Of a DNA stretch of 64,000 nucleotides, positions 8,321-17,165 are shown in pieces. The stretch comes from Streptomyces sp. ADI95-17 (lineage in GTDB: Bacteria; Actinomycetota; Actinomycetes; Streptomycetales; Streptomycetaceae): assembly GCF_003846175.1 (NCBI RefSeq), contig NZ_ML123044.1, positions 927,224 to 991,223 of the forward strand, in the 5' to 3' direction. Positions within the stretch are counted from its first letter, which is position 1. Each line of letters starts with the position of its first letter. A program made the translations under genes and the position numbers. The notes under the pieces were generated by a model. That model was given only the letters and a program-made list of their open reading frames with translations, was not told the origin of the DNA and ran no database searches.

Positions 8321-9259
8321 TCAGACGTCGATCCGGGACAGACGGCGGATCACGATGAATCCGATCGCGTAGAGAGTGATGGCGATGACCACCGCGACCT
8401 GGCCGATGAAGGCACCGGTCATGCGGTCGAGGGCGCCTGGCATGACGGCGTTCATCAGGAGCATGGCGCCCAGGCCGAAGATGGGAACGGCGTAGGCGGT
8501 GACGGTGACCTGGGAGAGTTGGGTCTTGACCTCGCGTCGGGTCTCCTTGCGCTCCTCCAGCGTCTCGGTGAGGTTGCGCAGGGAGCTGACGACCGTACCG
8601 CCGGCCCGGTTGGACAGGACGAGGGTGGTGACGAGGACGACGAGTTCGCGGGAGGGAAGCCGATCGGTCAGCTCGCTCAGCGCGTCGTCGAGCGGTTCAC
8701 CCACAGCGAGGCGTCGGGAGACCCTGGACAGTTCCTCGCCCGCCGGGTCCTCCATCTCGTCCGCCGCCATGCTGATGGAGGTGCGCAGCGCGAGGCCGGC
8801 CTGGGTGGCGTTGGCGAGGATACGGGCGAGCTCGGGAAGCTGGTTGATGAAGCGTTCGGTGCGCTTGGTCCGCTCCCAGTTCAGGAAGGCGTTGGTGCCC
8901 CAGAGGCCGATCAGGGCGGCGACCGGGCCGAAGAAGCTCGCGAGCATCGACGAGGCGATCATCCAGAGCCCGGCCATCGCGACGAGGGCGCTGACGAAGA
9001 ACTCCCCCGGGGTGATGTCGAGGCCGGTGGCAGCCAGCTTGAGTTCGAGCTTCCGGCCGAGGCCGGTCTTGCGCAACCTGGCATCAAGGCCGCGGAACCG
9101 TCGGTGCCGCCCGGTCTCAGGAATCTGACCGGTGTACGACAGACGGTCCACCATGGCGTCCCGGTCGGCCTTGCCGCCGGAGTAGGCGTGCAGGCCCATG
9201 ACGCCCGTGACGCCGGCGAGCAGCGTCACGCCGATGGTGAGAAGAGGAAGATTCGTCAT
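8321..9259 (-). CDS. tadB: TadB-like inner-membrane platform protein
   Basis: 312 residues. N-terminal hydrophobic helix (LLTIGVTLLAGVTGVMGL), paired helices at about 85-125, then the T2SSF domain: INQLPELARILANATQAGLALRTSISMAADEMEDPAGEEL, VSRRLAVGEPLDDALSELTDRLPS and VVLVTTLVLSNRAGGTVVSSLRNLTETLEERKE. Two C-terminal helices follow. The gene starts 9 bases after tadA and abuts tadC. Its role is platform assembly for the Flp pilus by analogy with Tad systems. Confidence 0.9.
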   Translation of the reverse strand: MTNLPLLTIGVTLLAGVTGVMGLHAYSGGKADRDAMVDRLSYTGQIPETGRHRRFRGLDARLRKTGLGRKLELKLAATGLDITPGEFFVSALVAMAGLWMIASSMLASFFGPVAALIGLWGTNAFLNWERTKRTERFINQLPELARILANATQAGLALRTSISMAADEMEDPAGEELSRVSRRLAVGEPLDDALSELTDRLPSRELVVLVTTLVLSNRAGGTVVSSLRNLTETLEERKETRREVKTQLSQVTVTAYAVPIFGLGAMLLMNAVMPGALDRMTGAFIGQVAVVIAITLYAIGFIVIRRLSRIDV

Positions 9260-9268
9260 GACACGTAC

Positions 9269-10606
9269 CTAGTTGGCCTCTCGGGTGGCGAGCTGTTCGG
9301 CGGATTCGGCGACCCCGAAGGCCTGCGGGATGGGCTGGCTGGCCATGAAGAGGCGCTCGGCGATCTTGCGGGGGATCGGGAGGTAGTTGAACTCGCCGTT
9401 GATCCGCCCCTCGGCGTCCATCGGCTGGGCGTCGAACTTGGCGACCGTCACGATGCGGTAGGGGTCGCGCCCGTGCGAATCGAGGACGGCGATCTCGGTG
9501 ATCTTTCGGGAACCGTCGGCGTGCCTGGTGAGCTGGACGATGACATCGACGGCGCTGTTGATCTGGTCGTGCAGCGCCTCGAACGGGATCTTGATCTCGG
9601 ACATCGAGGCCAGGGTCTGCAGACGCATGAGCGCGTCCTCGGCGTTGTTGGCGTGGACGGTGGCGAGCGAGCCGTCGTGACCGGTCGACATCGCCTGGAG
9701 CATGTCGAGCGATTCGCCACCACGGACCTCACCCACGACGATGCGGTCGGGTCGCATACGAAGAGAGTTGCGGACCAGGTCACGGATGGTGATCTGGCCC
9801 TTCCCCTCGACGTTCGCCGGCCGGGACTCCAATCGGATGACGTGGCTCTGCTGGAGCTGGAGCTCGGCGGAGTCCTCGATGGTGACGATGCGCTCCCTGT
9901 CAGGGATCAGACCGGAGAGCGCGTTGAGGAGCGTCGTCTTCCCGGTGCCAGTGGCGCCGGAGACGATCACGTTGAGCTTGGCCTGGACAAGGCCGGACAA
10001 CAGAATCAGCATCTGATCGTCGAGCGAGCCGACATTGATCATTTCCTGGAGCGTGAAGGCCCTCGGGAACCGTCGGATGGTGAGCGTCGCACCGGTCAGC
10101 GACAGCGGCGGGATGATCACGTTGACACGCTCACCACTGGGTAGACGCGCGTCGACCATGGGGTTCTGCTCGTCCACACGACGGTTGACCGTGGACACGA
10201 TGCGCTCGATGGTCTGCATCAGCTGCTCGTGCGAACTGAAACGCATCGGCAGCTTCTCGACCTTGCCGCTGCGCTCGACGAAGATCTGGTCCGGCCCGTT
10301 CACCATGATTTCGGTGATCGACGCGTCTTCGAGGAGCGGTTCCAGAATGCCGAGCCCGAGGGCCTCGTCGACGACCCGGCGGATCAGCTGGGTGCGTTCG
10401 ACAGTGGAGAGCACTGGGCCCTCACGGCTGATGATGTGGCTGAGTACACGCTCCAGCCTCGCTCGCCGGTCTGCGGCGGCGAGCGAGGACATTTCCGCCA
10501 GGTCGATCTCTTCGAGCAGCTTGGCGCGGTAGGTGGCCACCATGTGGCTGTCCTCCCGCGCCCCGCCGTTCTTCTCGGGGGCAGTCATGCGTGCCCGCAG
10601 ACTCAT
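9269..10606 (-). CDS. tadA: TadA/CpaF-family pilus assembly ATPase
   Basis: 445 residues, usual for the CpaF group. The N-terminal domain includes SITEIMVNGPDQIFVERSG. The ATPase core has Walker A SGATGTGKTTLLNAL (residues 216-230), the Asp box IVTIEDSAELQL, the Walker B-region VVGEVRGGESLDMLQAMSTGHDGSLATVHAN with its His box, and a C-terminal arm. All catalytic motifs are intact. ATG with GAGGAG 7 bases ahead. It powers pilus polymerisation and sits between the TadE-like genes and tadB as in other actinobacterial Tad loci. Confidence 0.95.
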   Translation of the reverse strand: MSLRARMTAPEKNGGAREDSHMVATYRAKLLEEIDLAEMSSLAAADRRARLERVLSHIISREGPVLSTVERTQLIRRVVDEALGLGILEPLLEDASITEIMVNGPDQIFVERSGKVEKLPMRFSSHEQLMQTIERIVSTVNRRVDEQNPMVDARLPSGERVNVIIPPLSLTGATLTIRRFPRAFTLQEMINVGSLDDQMLILLSGLVQAKLNVIVSGATGTGKTTLLNALSGLIPDRERIVTIEDSAELQLQQSHVIRLESRPANVEGKGQITIRDLVRNSLRMRPDRIVVGEVRGGESLDMLQAMSTGHDGSLATVHANNAEDALMRLQTLASMSEIKIPFEALHDQINSAVDVIVQLTRHADGSRKITEIAVLDSHGRDPYRIVTVAKFDAQPMDAEGRINGEFNYLPIPRKIAERLFMASQPIPQAFGVAESAEQLATREAN

Positions 10607-10665
10607 TGCGTAACTCCTCGCTCAGACTTGCTTGTGGTGCTCCGGTTGTGCGATGCGGGCCCCGA

Positions 10666-11064
10666 TCACCCTCGCGGCATGGTGGAACTGCGCTTGGCCC
10701 AACCCCAGTCGTCGATACCTGGAACGACGGAGGGGATCCTCACGCGGGTGGTGTAGGTCACGTCGCCGGACCCGCCGTGGCGGCTGAACTTCGAGTTCTT
10801 GTGGCTGCCGAGCCAGTCACTCATTGCCTCGCGGCCCGCCCGCTCGGAATCCCCACGCGGCACGTCCTGAGAGGCGGCGCGCGCCGCCGTGCGGGCGCCG
10901 GTGCCCGCCTGATTGGCGGCGTACGCTGCGACCCCCAACTGGATCGCGAAGAGACCCACCAGCAGCATCAGCGGGATGAAGCCCATGTACTCGAAGGCGA
11001 CCTGCCCGCGGTCGCGGCGGGACGCAAAGGCCCTCCGGCCCGGTGTGTGCGTGCGCATGCTCAT
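10666..11064 (-). CDS. TadE-like pseudopilin
   Basis: 132 residues; the start overlaps the preceding TadE gene by 4 bases (ATGA), with an ATG two codons further as alternative. Basic leader ending RRDRG, then QVAFEYMGFIPLMLLVGLFAIQLGVAAYAAN: Glu at +5 and a single helix, as in TadE. The TARTAARAASQ motif after the helix is also typical. The C-terminal 70 residues hold a small beta region (VTYTTRVRIPSVVPG). Likely a minor pilin that primes the Flp pilus. Confidence 0.85.
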   Translation of the reverse strand: MSMRTHTPGRRAFASRRDRGQVAFEYMGFIPLMLLVGLFAIQLGVAAYAANQAGTGARTAARAASQDVPRGDSERAGREAMSDWLGSHKNSKFSRHGGSGDVTYTTRVRIPSVVPGIDDWGWAKRSSTMPRG

Positions 11065-11528
11065 CGCTCGGCCTCCAACGGCGACGCGGCGTTGCCCTCG
11101 ATGGTCATCGGCAGGTTGAAGACTCCGGGGACCAGGACCGGCACCCGCAGCTTCACCGTGGCCTTGTACAACCCGGACGAGTCATCGCACTTCGTCCGCT
11201 TCATCCCCTCCCGCCACACCTTCGGCAGGTTCTTCTCGGACGCGTCCCGGCAGGCATGACCCCGCGAGCCCTCCGAGATCGCCCCCGCGTGGGCTGCCTC
11301 GTCCGCCGCATTCGCCGCCAAAGAGAACGTGTAGCCGATCAACGCGCACTGCCAGAGCGCGACGCACAACAGGATGATCAGCGGCGTGACGCCCAGGAAC
11401 TCGATCGCGGTCTGGCCCCGGTCACGCCCCCGGCCGACGAGGTGGACGCGCGTCCCACCCCGCGCCGGGGCGGCATCACCGTAACGCCTTCCCCGTATCT
11501 CCGTGTCTTTCGTCTCGGTTGCTGTCAT
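11061..11528 (-). CDS. TadE-like pseudopilin
   Basis: 155 residues. A polar leader of about 37 residues ends in GRDRG, followed by QTAIEFLGVTPLIILLCVALWQCALIGYTF (Glu at +5, one helix) and ANAADEAAHAGA. The C-terminal part contains ATVKLRVPVLVPGVF, matching the strand seen in the neighbouring TadE protein, so the two are paralogues. Two cysteines in the distal part could form a disulfide. It begins 3 bases after the CpaE gene stop and overlaps the next TadE gene. Confidence 0.85.
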   Translation of the reverse strand: MTATETKDTEIRGRRYGDAAPARGGTRVHLVGRGRDRGQTAIEFLGVTPLIILLCVALWQCALIGYTFSLAANAADEAAHAGAISEGSRGHACRDASEKNLPKVWREGMKRTKCDDSSGLYKATVKLRVPVLVPGVFNLPMTIEGNAASPLEAER

Positions 11529-11531
11529 TGG

Positions 11532-12830
11532 TCAACTTGCCCCCTGGGTCGTCTGCCGGTTCCGGGAGTCGCCGCCGCGGTCGCGTCGGCGACCGATCGA
11601 GCCTCGGTCGTTCTTGAACTTCGCGATGCTCTTCGCACCGTTCTTTTCCGCCTTCTCAGGAACCTTGACGATGCCGAGCTCGCCCGCAAGGGCCCAGAGG
11701 GCCTGTTTGACCGTGCTCTTGGAGTCGAGTTCATGCAGTCGGCCCGCGTCGACGACGGCCTGGAGTTCCTTGAAGTTCGCGGGAACGGCGGTGTTGGCCG
11801 TCGTGGTCCCGGTGATCTTCTCGATCAGCTGCGGCTGGATCTCGGTGCTGCGGATGAAGCGGTTGACAAGCGTGACCGTGTCCTCGGCCTTGCGGATCTG
11901 GAGCCGTTCCCACATCCGTACGACCCGCTTCGCACCACGCACCGCGATCACATCGGGTGTGGTGACCAGCAGTGCCGTGTCGGCCATCTCGATGGCCGCC
12001 GCGCTGGCGCCCTGGAGCTGGCTGCCGCAGTCGATCACCACGACCTCGTAGCGCGAGCGCAGGGCGCTGACGATCTGCCGGGCCGAGCGGTCGCTGACCT
12101 CCTCGGCGCTCTCGCCCTCGTTGGGGGCCAGCAGCAGCGCCAGGCCGGTGCCGTGACTGAACACGGCATCGGACAGGACGCGTGGCGATATGTCGTTGAT
12201 CGTCGACAGGTCGACGATGGAACGCCGGAACTGCACATCGAGGTACGAGCCGATGTCGCCGGTCTGGAGGTCCAGGTCGACCAGGGCGACGTTGCGCCCG
12301 GATGTCTGCGCCGCCAGGGCGATCTGTACGGCGGTGACGGTGGCGCCCACACCGCCCTTGGCGCCGCTGACCGTGACGACCGTACCGCCGGGACCGGTGA
12401 AGACATCGGCCCCGGTGGTCAGGTGGCGGCGGACTCCGACGGACCACTGGGCCGCGGATTGAACCCTGTTGGCCAATTCTTCGTAGCTCAGGGGGAGGGT
12501 GACGACACCGCGCGCACCCGACTCCATCGCGGACGAGAACAGACCGGGGGTGACATCGGCGGTGATCAGCACGACCCCGATGGCGGGGAAGCGCAGGGAG
12601 ACCTCCCGGATCAGTTCCAGCGCCGGCACCGGTCCGATCCGCTCGTGGACCAGCACGACCTCGGGCAGATCGTCCAGCGACTCGCCCGCGAGGCGGGCGA
12701 GGGTGTCGATCAGCTGGGTCGAGTCGGTGACCGGAGCGGCCGGCTCTGCGTCGGGGAGCTGGCTGAGCAGGGTGGTGACGGATCTGGCCGCGTCGACGTC
12801 ACCGACGGCCGGGACGATCCTCGTGGTCAT
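11532..12830 (-). CDS. cpaE: CpaE/TadZ-like MinD-family ATPase
   Basis: 432 residues. Residues 1-130 look like a degenerate receiver domain (VVLVHERIGPVPALELIREVSLRFPAIGVVLITADV). Residues 145-390 form a MinD/ParA domain: VVTVSGAKGGVGATVTAVQIALA, VALVDLDLQTGDIGSYLDV, YEVVVIDCGSQL and LLVTTPDVIAVRGAKRV. The Walker A keeps the deviant Lys of KGG but has Ala where the second Lys is usual (GGVGA-T), as in atypical TadZ-type proteins, so hydrolysis may be weak or lost. The last 50 residues are basic and disordered. In Tad systems this protein places the assembly machine in the cell. Confidence 0.9.
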   Translation of the reverse strand: MTTRIVPAVGDVDAARSVTTLLSQLPDAEPAAPVTDSTQLIDTLARLAGESLDDLPEVVLVHERIGPVPALELIREVSLRFPAIGVVLITADVTPGLFSSAMESGARGVVTLPLSYEELANRVQSAAQWSVGVRRHLTTGADVFTGPGGTVVTVSGAKGGVGATVTAVQIALAAQTSGRNVALVDLDLQTGDIGSYLDVQFRRSIVDLSTINDISPRVLSDAVFSHGTGLALLLAPNEGESAEEVSDRSARQIVSALRSRYEVVVIDCGSQLQGASAAAIEMADTALLVTTPDVIAVRGAKRVVRMWERLQIRKAEDTVTLVNRFIRSTEIQPQLIEKITGTTTANTAVPANFKELQAVVDAGRLHELDSKSTVKQALWALAGELGIVKVPEKAEKNGAKSIAKFKNDRGSIGRRRDRGGDSRNRQTTQGAS

Positions 12831-12837
12831 TCGATCC

Positions 12838-13545
12838 TCACTTGTCCTTGTCGAGCGTGTAGGTGCGGTCGCCCGGACGGATGGTGCTGTCGCTGCCGGA
12901 GGCGATGAGCGCGAGGCGTACGTGCTCCGCGAAGGACTCGGCGTAGGCGATGCGCTGGGTGTCGAGCGTGTTGAGCGCGAAGGTGATCGGGACGGCCTCG
13001 GTGCCCATGTTGGACTTGCCGTCGCTGCTGGGCTCCAGAGCGGTCAGCTTGCCGACGTCCAGCACCTTGGCGTTGGAGACGATGACCTTCGACTGGGACG
13101 CCTGACCGTCATTTTCACCGGCAAAGGTGGCGTAGATGTTGACGGTGGCACCGGGGGTGATCTTGCCCGCGACACCGGTCGCCGCGTCGATCATGATGGC
13201 GATCTCCTGTTCCCCGGGCTGGAGTTCGGGGCGGCGCTGCATCATGTCGGACTGGAGGAGCGAGCCCTTGCGCAGCTGGGTGACGGCGATCTTGCCGTTG
13301 ACCTCGGAGAGGTCCGTCACCGCGTTGCCGGACAGCCAGCGCTTGGGCATCGAGATCTTTTCGAACTGCCCCGAGGACAGGGCGGTATAGGGGGCTACAT
13401 CGGACTTCAGCTGGTAGGCCGAGACCTCCGGCCCGACCTTGGAATTGACGTCGCTGATCACCGAGAGCACGCCGGCGAAGGCGCCGAAGGCGCACAGAAC
13501 CGACAAAAGCAGGAGTATCACGCCGCGGCGCTGACGGGAGTTCAT
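12838..13545 (-). CDS. cpaB: CpaB-like Flp pilus assembly protein (SAF domain)
   Basis: 235 residues from the ATG at 13545 with GAGG 11 bases ahead; a TTG 7 codons upstream lacks a ribosome site. One N-terminal helix (GVILLLLSVLCAFGAFAGVLSVI), then a SAF-like domain (VAPYTALSSGQFEKISMPKRWL), then the CpaB/RcpC region IAIMIDAATGVAGKITPGATVNIYATF with a long second half. In Gram-negatives CpaB supports the secretin; here, without an outer membrane, it probably acts in the wall or periplasm-like space. The gene ends 7 bases before the CpaE start. Confidence 0.85.
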   Translation of the reverse strand: MNSRQRRGVILLLLSVLCAFGAFAGVLSVISDVNSKVGPEVSAYQLKSDVAPYTALSSGQFEKISMPKRWLSGNAVTDLSEVNGKIAVTQLRKGSLLQSDMMQRRPELQPGEQEIAIMIDAATGVAGKITPGATVNIYATFAGENDGQASQSKVIVSNAKVLDVGKLTALEPSSDGKSNMGTEAVPITFALNTLDTQRIAYAESFAEHVRLALIASGSDSTIRPGDRTYTLDKDK

Positions 13546-13638
13546 GGGCCGGACAACCTCGTTCAATTCGGATGCGTGGGGCAGCGGACGGAAGGGCGTC
13601 TACGGAGGAAAAGCGGAAGCGCTGGGACTGCGGTGGCG

Positions 13639-14616
13639 CTAGGACTGCGGTGGTGCGAGCGCTCCTTGGCTGAGGACACCGGCTGGGTGCTTTCGGTTCT
13701 CCGCCGCGGGTAGCGGGGAGGAGCAGAACCCGCAGCGGTCACCGATGAGTTCCATTCCGCACCAGTGGCAGCTCTCCCGGCGCACCGAGGACACCAACTG
13801 GTACAGGACGGAGATGTCTGGCAGATAGGCGGCGAATTCCACCAGTTTCCCGGTTCCCCACCATGCGGAGGAATCGGACGGGAGTTCGGACTCGTGAATG
13901 GACTGGACCTTCCACGCGGGCGCGAGGGTCTCCTTCACCCACTCGGACTGGGACTGCCCCTTGGCGGTCATCAGATGAGTGGCGAATTCGGGGCCGGTCG
14001 GGAGTTCCGCCTTCGGGCCGACCTTGACGAGCTGTGGTTCGGGCCCCGTGACCACGGCGAACTGGGAGCCGGGCACCCAGGACTTGGCATGGGTCCTGAG
14101 GTCGACGGGGATCCGGTCGAACTTGGTGACCGAGTGGAGCAGGGCGCCCGCGTGGATGTAGTGCGCCAGCAGCCGGGCGGCGGAGGCTACCACTCCGGGG
14201 CTGAAGTCACAGATGGACAACTGGCGCAACTGCCGCACGAGTACGGCCACGCCGAGCGGTGGCAGGTCGGTCTTCACCAGGGCGATGCGGTCGCTCTCCA
14301 GGACCGAGCGGACGGAGTAGAGCCGACGCTCGTGGGCGGGCGAGATGGCGCTCGGATAGACGGCGACGACATAGCCGTGCTGTTCGAGCAGCACGTGCAT
14401 GTCACCGATGGCCATGTCCAGCGCCTGGGCATCCGGAGCCTGCAACAGGGCGGCTGTCGGTGTCTGCTGATCGGTCGGAGGTAGTACCAAGTCAGCACTG
14501 GTCACTGCTATTGCGGTCGGCACGCTGTTCCCCGTTTCGGCTTCCGGCCGGACGCCGGTCATGACGTCGGCCGCAATCGCTCCTGCTCCGCGGTTCTGCC
14601 TCAGCACTTTATCCAC
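13639..14616 (-). CDS. Conserved Tad-locus protein with C-terminal zinc ribbon
   Basis: 325 residues from a GTG with an AGG element 6 bases ahead; an ATG 18 codons later (14562) is possible. I do not recognise the main domain (residues 40-280), which looks soluble and mixed alpha/beta (VLEQHGYVVAVYPSAISPAHERRLYSVRSVL). Near the C-terminus CHWCGMELIGDRCGFCSSPL gives two CxxC pairs, a treble-clef/rubredoxin-like zinc ribbon. It is the first gene of the leftward Tad run, 93 bases ahead of cpaB, so a regulatory or assembly role in the pilus is inferred from place alone. Confidence 0.65.
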   Translation of the reverse strand: MDKVLRQNRGAGAIAADVMTGVRPEAETGNSVPTAIAVTSADLVLPPTDQQTPTAALLQAPDAQALDMAIGDMHVLLEQHGYVVAVYPSAISPAHERRLYSVRSVLESDRIALVKTDLPPLGVAVLVRQLRQLSICDFSPGVVASAARLLAHYIHAGALLHSVTKFDRIPVDLRTHAKSWVPGSQFAVVTGPEPQLVKVGPKAELPTGPEFATHLMTAKGQSQSEWVKETLAPAWKVQSIHESELPSDSSAWWGTGKLVEFAAYLPDISVLYQLVSSVRRESCHWCGMELIGDRCGFCSSPLPAAENRKHPAGVLSQGALAPPQS

Positions 14617-15211
14617 GTCTTACCTGGCAGAGAACACTTTTCGGAGGCCAGTCCGACAACGTGTGCGAGGCGCCCGCGTAACGCCCCGGTGCTAAATCGG
14701 ATCAAATCGAAAATCGTCAACTTCTGTACAACTGCGGAGGGTTACCGATACACCTTCCGGTCACCCGGGCCCCGAATTCATCGCCGCACGTCAGCGCGGA
14801 TGCGGAACCTGCCGCGCCGACCCCCCGTGGAGGCCGGGCGGTCACTGTCCGAGCACTCCGGGCGCTTCACCCGCACGGGGTCCGACACGGCCGCACGAGG
14901 TCAACAAAACGTCAATTCACAGGGAAGCCGAGGCCGGTTCGGGGCCCAAGCGGAGGCTCCCGCACCCCGTCGCGGGGCCGGTTCGGAAGCGACCGGGCAG
15001 ACGCGGTCGTCGCAGGTCCCGTTGCCAGAGGTCTTGACAACTCGATTGGTCTGGACCAGTTTTGTCGGCCAGCGGTGGCCACCGTTCCTCAACTCCACAT
15101 CCCCTTCTCCTGCCCGTCACCTTCCGGACGGCCCGAGTACCGCCGGTCCACCCCGCCGGCTGTCGTACGGGTACCCCGGCAGGCATCCCCGACTCCCCAC
15201 GGAGGCAGCAA
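14617..15211. other. Long divergent intergenic region
   Basis: 595 bases between the Tad run (leftward) and the chitinase (rightward). It contains an AT-richer patch at about 14690-14760 near the Tad side and the chitinase promoter with a DasR-like box at 15034-15060. I see no RNA gene or open reading frame with coding character. Confidence 0.5.
15034..15060 (+). promoter_or_regulatory. Chitinase promoter with DasR (dre)-like operator
   Basis: TTGACA at 15034-15039 looks like a -35 box. Eight bases after it ends stands ATTGGTCTGGACCAGT (15045-15060), whose core TGGTC-TG-GACCA is a perfect inverted repeat and close to the known dre consensus (TGGTCTAGACCA) bound by the GntR regulator DasR upstream of Streptomyces chitinase genes. 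The box covers the expected spacer, so binding should block transcription until N-acetylglucosamine signals relieve it. The -10 box is weak. Confidence 0.75.
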
Positions 15212-16948
15212 GTGGAACCTTCCCCCGTCAACGGCCACAGAATCCGCAGGCGCTACAACCGTCCCCTCGTCGGCGCCGTCGCGGCCGTTCTCGCGGCCGG
15301 CGCGCTGACTGCCACGGGGCTCGCCGGAAATGCCCAGGCGGCCGACATCAATGTCGCCAAGAACGCGGGCTTCGAGTCCGGGCTCGCCAACTGGACCTGT
15401 TCCGGCGGCAGCGGCGCTGCCGTCTCCTCCCCCGTGCACGGTGGCACCGCCGCACTCAAGGCCACCCCGTCCGGCCAGGACACCGCGAAGTGCACCCAGA
15501 CCGTGGCCGTGAAGCCCGACTCGACGTACACGCTCAGCTCCTGGGTGCAGGGCGGGTACGCGTACCTCGGCGCCAGCGGCACCGGAACCACCGACGTGTC
15601 GACCTGGTCCCCCGGCTCCGGCAACTGGACGCAACTCACCACCAGCTTCAGGACCGGGCCCAACACCACCTCGGTCCAGGTCTACACGCACGGCTGGTAC
15701 GGGCAGGCCGCCTATCTGGTGGACGACGTCTCGGTCAACGGCCCCGACGGCGGGGGCGGCACCGACCCGGATCCGACCGTCCCGTCCGCCCCGGCCGGGC
15801 TCGCGGTCGGCACGACCACCTCCTCCTCCGTGGCCCTGTCCTGGAACGCGGTCTCCGGCGCGACCGGCTACACCGTCTACCGGGACGGCGCGAAGGCGAC
15901 CACCACGACCGGGAACTCCGCTACGGTCACGGGGCTGGCCGCCGACACGGCATACCAGTTCTCGGTGACCGCCACCAACGCGGCCGCCGAGTCCGTCAAG
16001 TCCGCGACGGTCAGCGGCCGTACGGCCAAGGAGGGCGGCGGCAACCCCAACCCCGGCACCTCCGTCCCCAAGCACGCGGTGACCGGCTACTGGCAGAACT
16101 TCAACAACGGCGCGACCGTCCAGAAGCTCAGCGACGTGCCCGCGAACTACGACATCATCGCGGTCTCCTTCGCCGACGCCACCGGCACACCGGGCGCCGT
16201 CTCCTTCAACCTGGACACGGCCGGCCTGAACGGCTACACCGTCGACCAGTTCAAGGCCGACATCAAGGCGAAGCAGGCGGCCGGGAAGAACGTCGTCATC
16301 TCGGTCGGCGGCGAGAAGGGCTCCGTCTCGGTCAACAGCGACGCCTCCGCCACCAACTTCGCCAACTCGCTCTACTCGCTGATCCAGGAGTACGGCTTCA
16401 ACGGCGTCGACATCGACCTGGAGAACGGCCTCAACTCCACGTACATGACGAAGGCGCTGCGCTCGCTGTCGCAGAAGGCGGGCTCCGGCCTCGTCATCAC
16501 GATGGCCCCGCAGACCATCGACATGCAGTCCACCGCCGGTGAGTACTTCAAGACGGCGCTCGGCATCAAGGACATCCTGACCGTCGTCAACATGCAGTAC
16601 TACAACAGCGGTTCGATGCTTGGCTGCGACGGCAAGGTCTACTCGCAGGGCTCGGTGGACTTCCTCACCGCGCTCGCCTGCATCCAGCTGGAGGGCGGCC
16701 TCGACCCGTCACAGGTCGGCCTCGGTGTGCCCGCCTCCACGAGCGCCGCGGGCGGCGGCTACGTATCGCCGTCGGTCGTGAACGCGGCCCTGGACTGCCT
16801 GGCCAAGGGCACCAACTGCGGTTCGTTCAAGCCCTCGAAGACCTACCCGGGTGTGCGCGGGGCCATGACCTGGTCGACCAACTGGGACGCCAAGTCGGGC
16901 AACGCCTGGTCGAACGCGGTGGGCCCGCACGTGCACGGCCTGCCGTAG
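15212..16948 (+). CDS. Secreted GH18 chitinase (CBM - FnIII - catalytic)
   Basis: 578 residues from a GTG preceded by GGAGG at 6 bases. Signal peptide to about residue 44 (LVGAVAAVLAAGALTATGLAGNAQA). Residues 46-180 are a carbohydrate-binding module (AGFESGLANWTCSG...AAYLVDDVSVNG). Residues 190-275 are a fibronectin type III domain (PSAPAGLAVG...YQFSVTATNAA). The rest is a GH18 barrel with YGFNGVDIDLENG, which holds the DxDxE catalytic motif with its acid/base Glu. It hydrolyses chitin outside the cell to GlcNAc oligomers. A DasR-like operator upstream fits chitin control. A hairpin terminator follows. Confidence 0.93.
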   Translation: MEPSPVNGHRIRRRYNRPLVGAVAAVLAAGALTATGLAGNAQAADINVAKNAGFESGLANWTCSGGSGAAVSSPVHGGTAALKATPSGQDTAKCTQTVAVKPDSTYTLSSWVQGGYAYLGASGTGTTDVSTWSPGSGNWTQLTTSFRTGPNTTSVQVYTHGWYGQAAYLVDDVSVNGPDGGGGTDPDPTVPSAPAGLAVGTTTSSSVALSWNAVSGATGYTVYRDGAKATTTTGNSATVTGLAADTAYQFSVTATNAAAESVKSATVSGRTAKEGGGNPNPGTSVPKHAVTGYWQNFNNGATVQKLSDVPANYDIIAVSFADATGTPGAVSFNLDTAGLNGYTVDQFKADIKAKQAAGKNVVISVGGEKGSVSVNSDASATNFANSLYSLIQEYGFNGVDIDLENGLNSTYMTKALRSLSQKAGSGLVITMAPQTIDMQSTAGEYFKTALGIKDILTVVNMQYYNSGSMLGCDGKVYSQGSVDFLTALACIQLEGGLDPSQVGLGVPASTSAAGGGYVSPSVVNAALDCLAKGTNCGSFKPSKTYPGVRGAMTWSTNWDAKSGNAWSNAVGPHVHGLP

Positions 16949-16992
16949 CCGGTACTGCCCGGCCGGCAGCCGCACGGCCGGCATCAGTGACC

Positions 16993-17024
16993 AGCAGCGC
17001 CGCCGCTCCCCCGGCGGCGCTGCT
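16993..17024 (+). terminator. Chitinase terminator hairpin
   Basis: Perfect 12-bp stem (AGCAGCGCCGCC / GGCGGCGCTGCT) with an 8-base loop, 45 bases after the chitinase stop and before the kinase gene. Confidence 0.8.
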
Positions 17025-17165
17025 GCACGTTCCGGGTCCGGTGGCCGTCCCGGGCCTGTCCCGGACCCGCAACAGGCTGTCCGGGACTGCCGACATTCCA
17101 TGGCCGTTCGGAGATGTTCGTGGCACCGTTGTCTGGCGCGGTGGCGGTGCGACAGGGGGAGGGAC

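Noticed and set aside
6201..8372. A 723-codon rightward frame antisense to the histidine kinase and tadC
   Set aside because: No family resemblance, reading is the shadow of three clear leftward genes.
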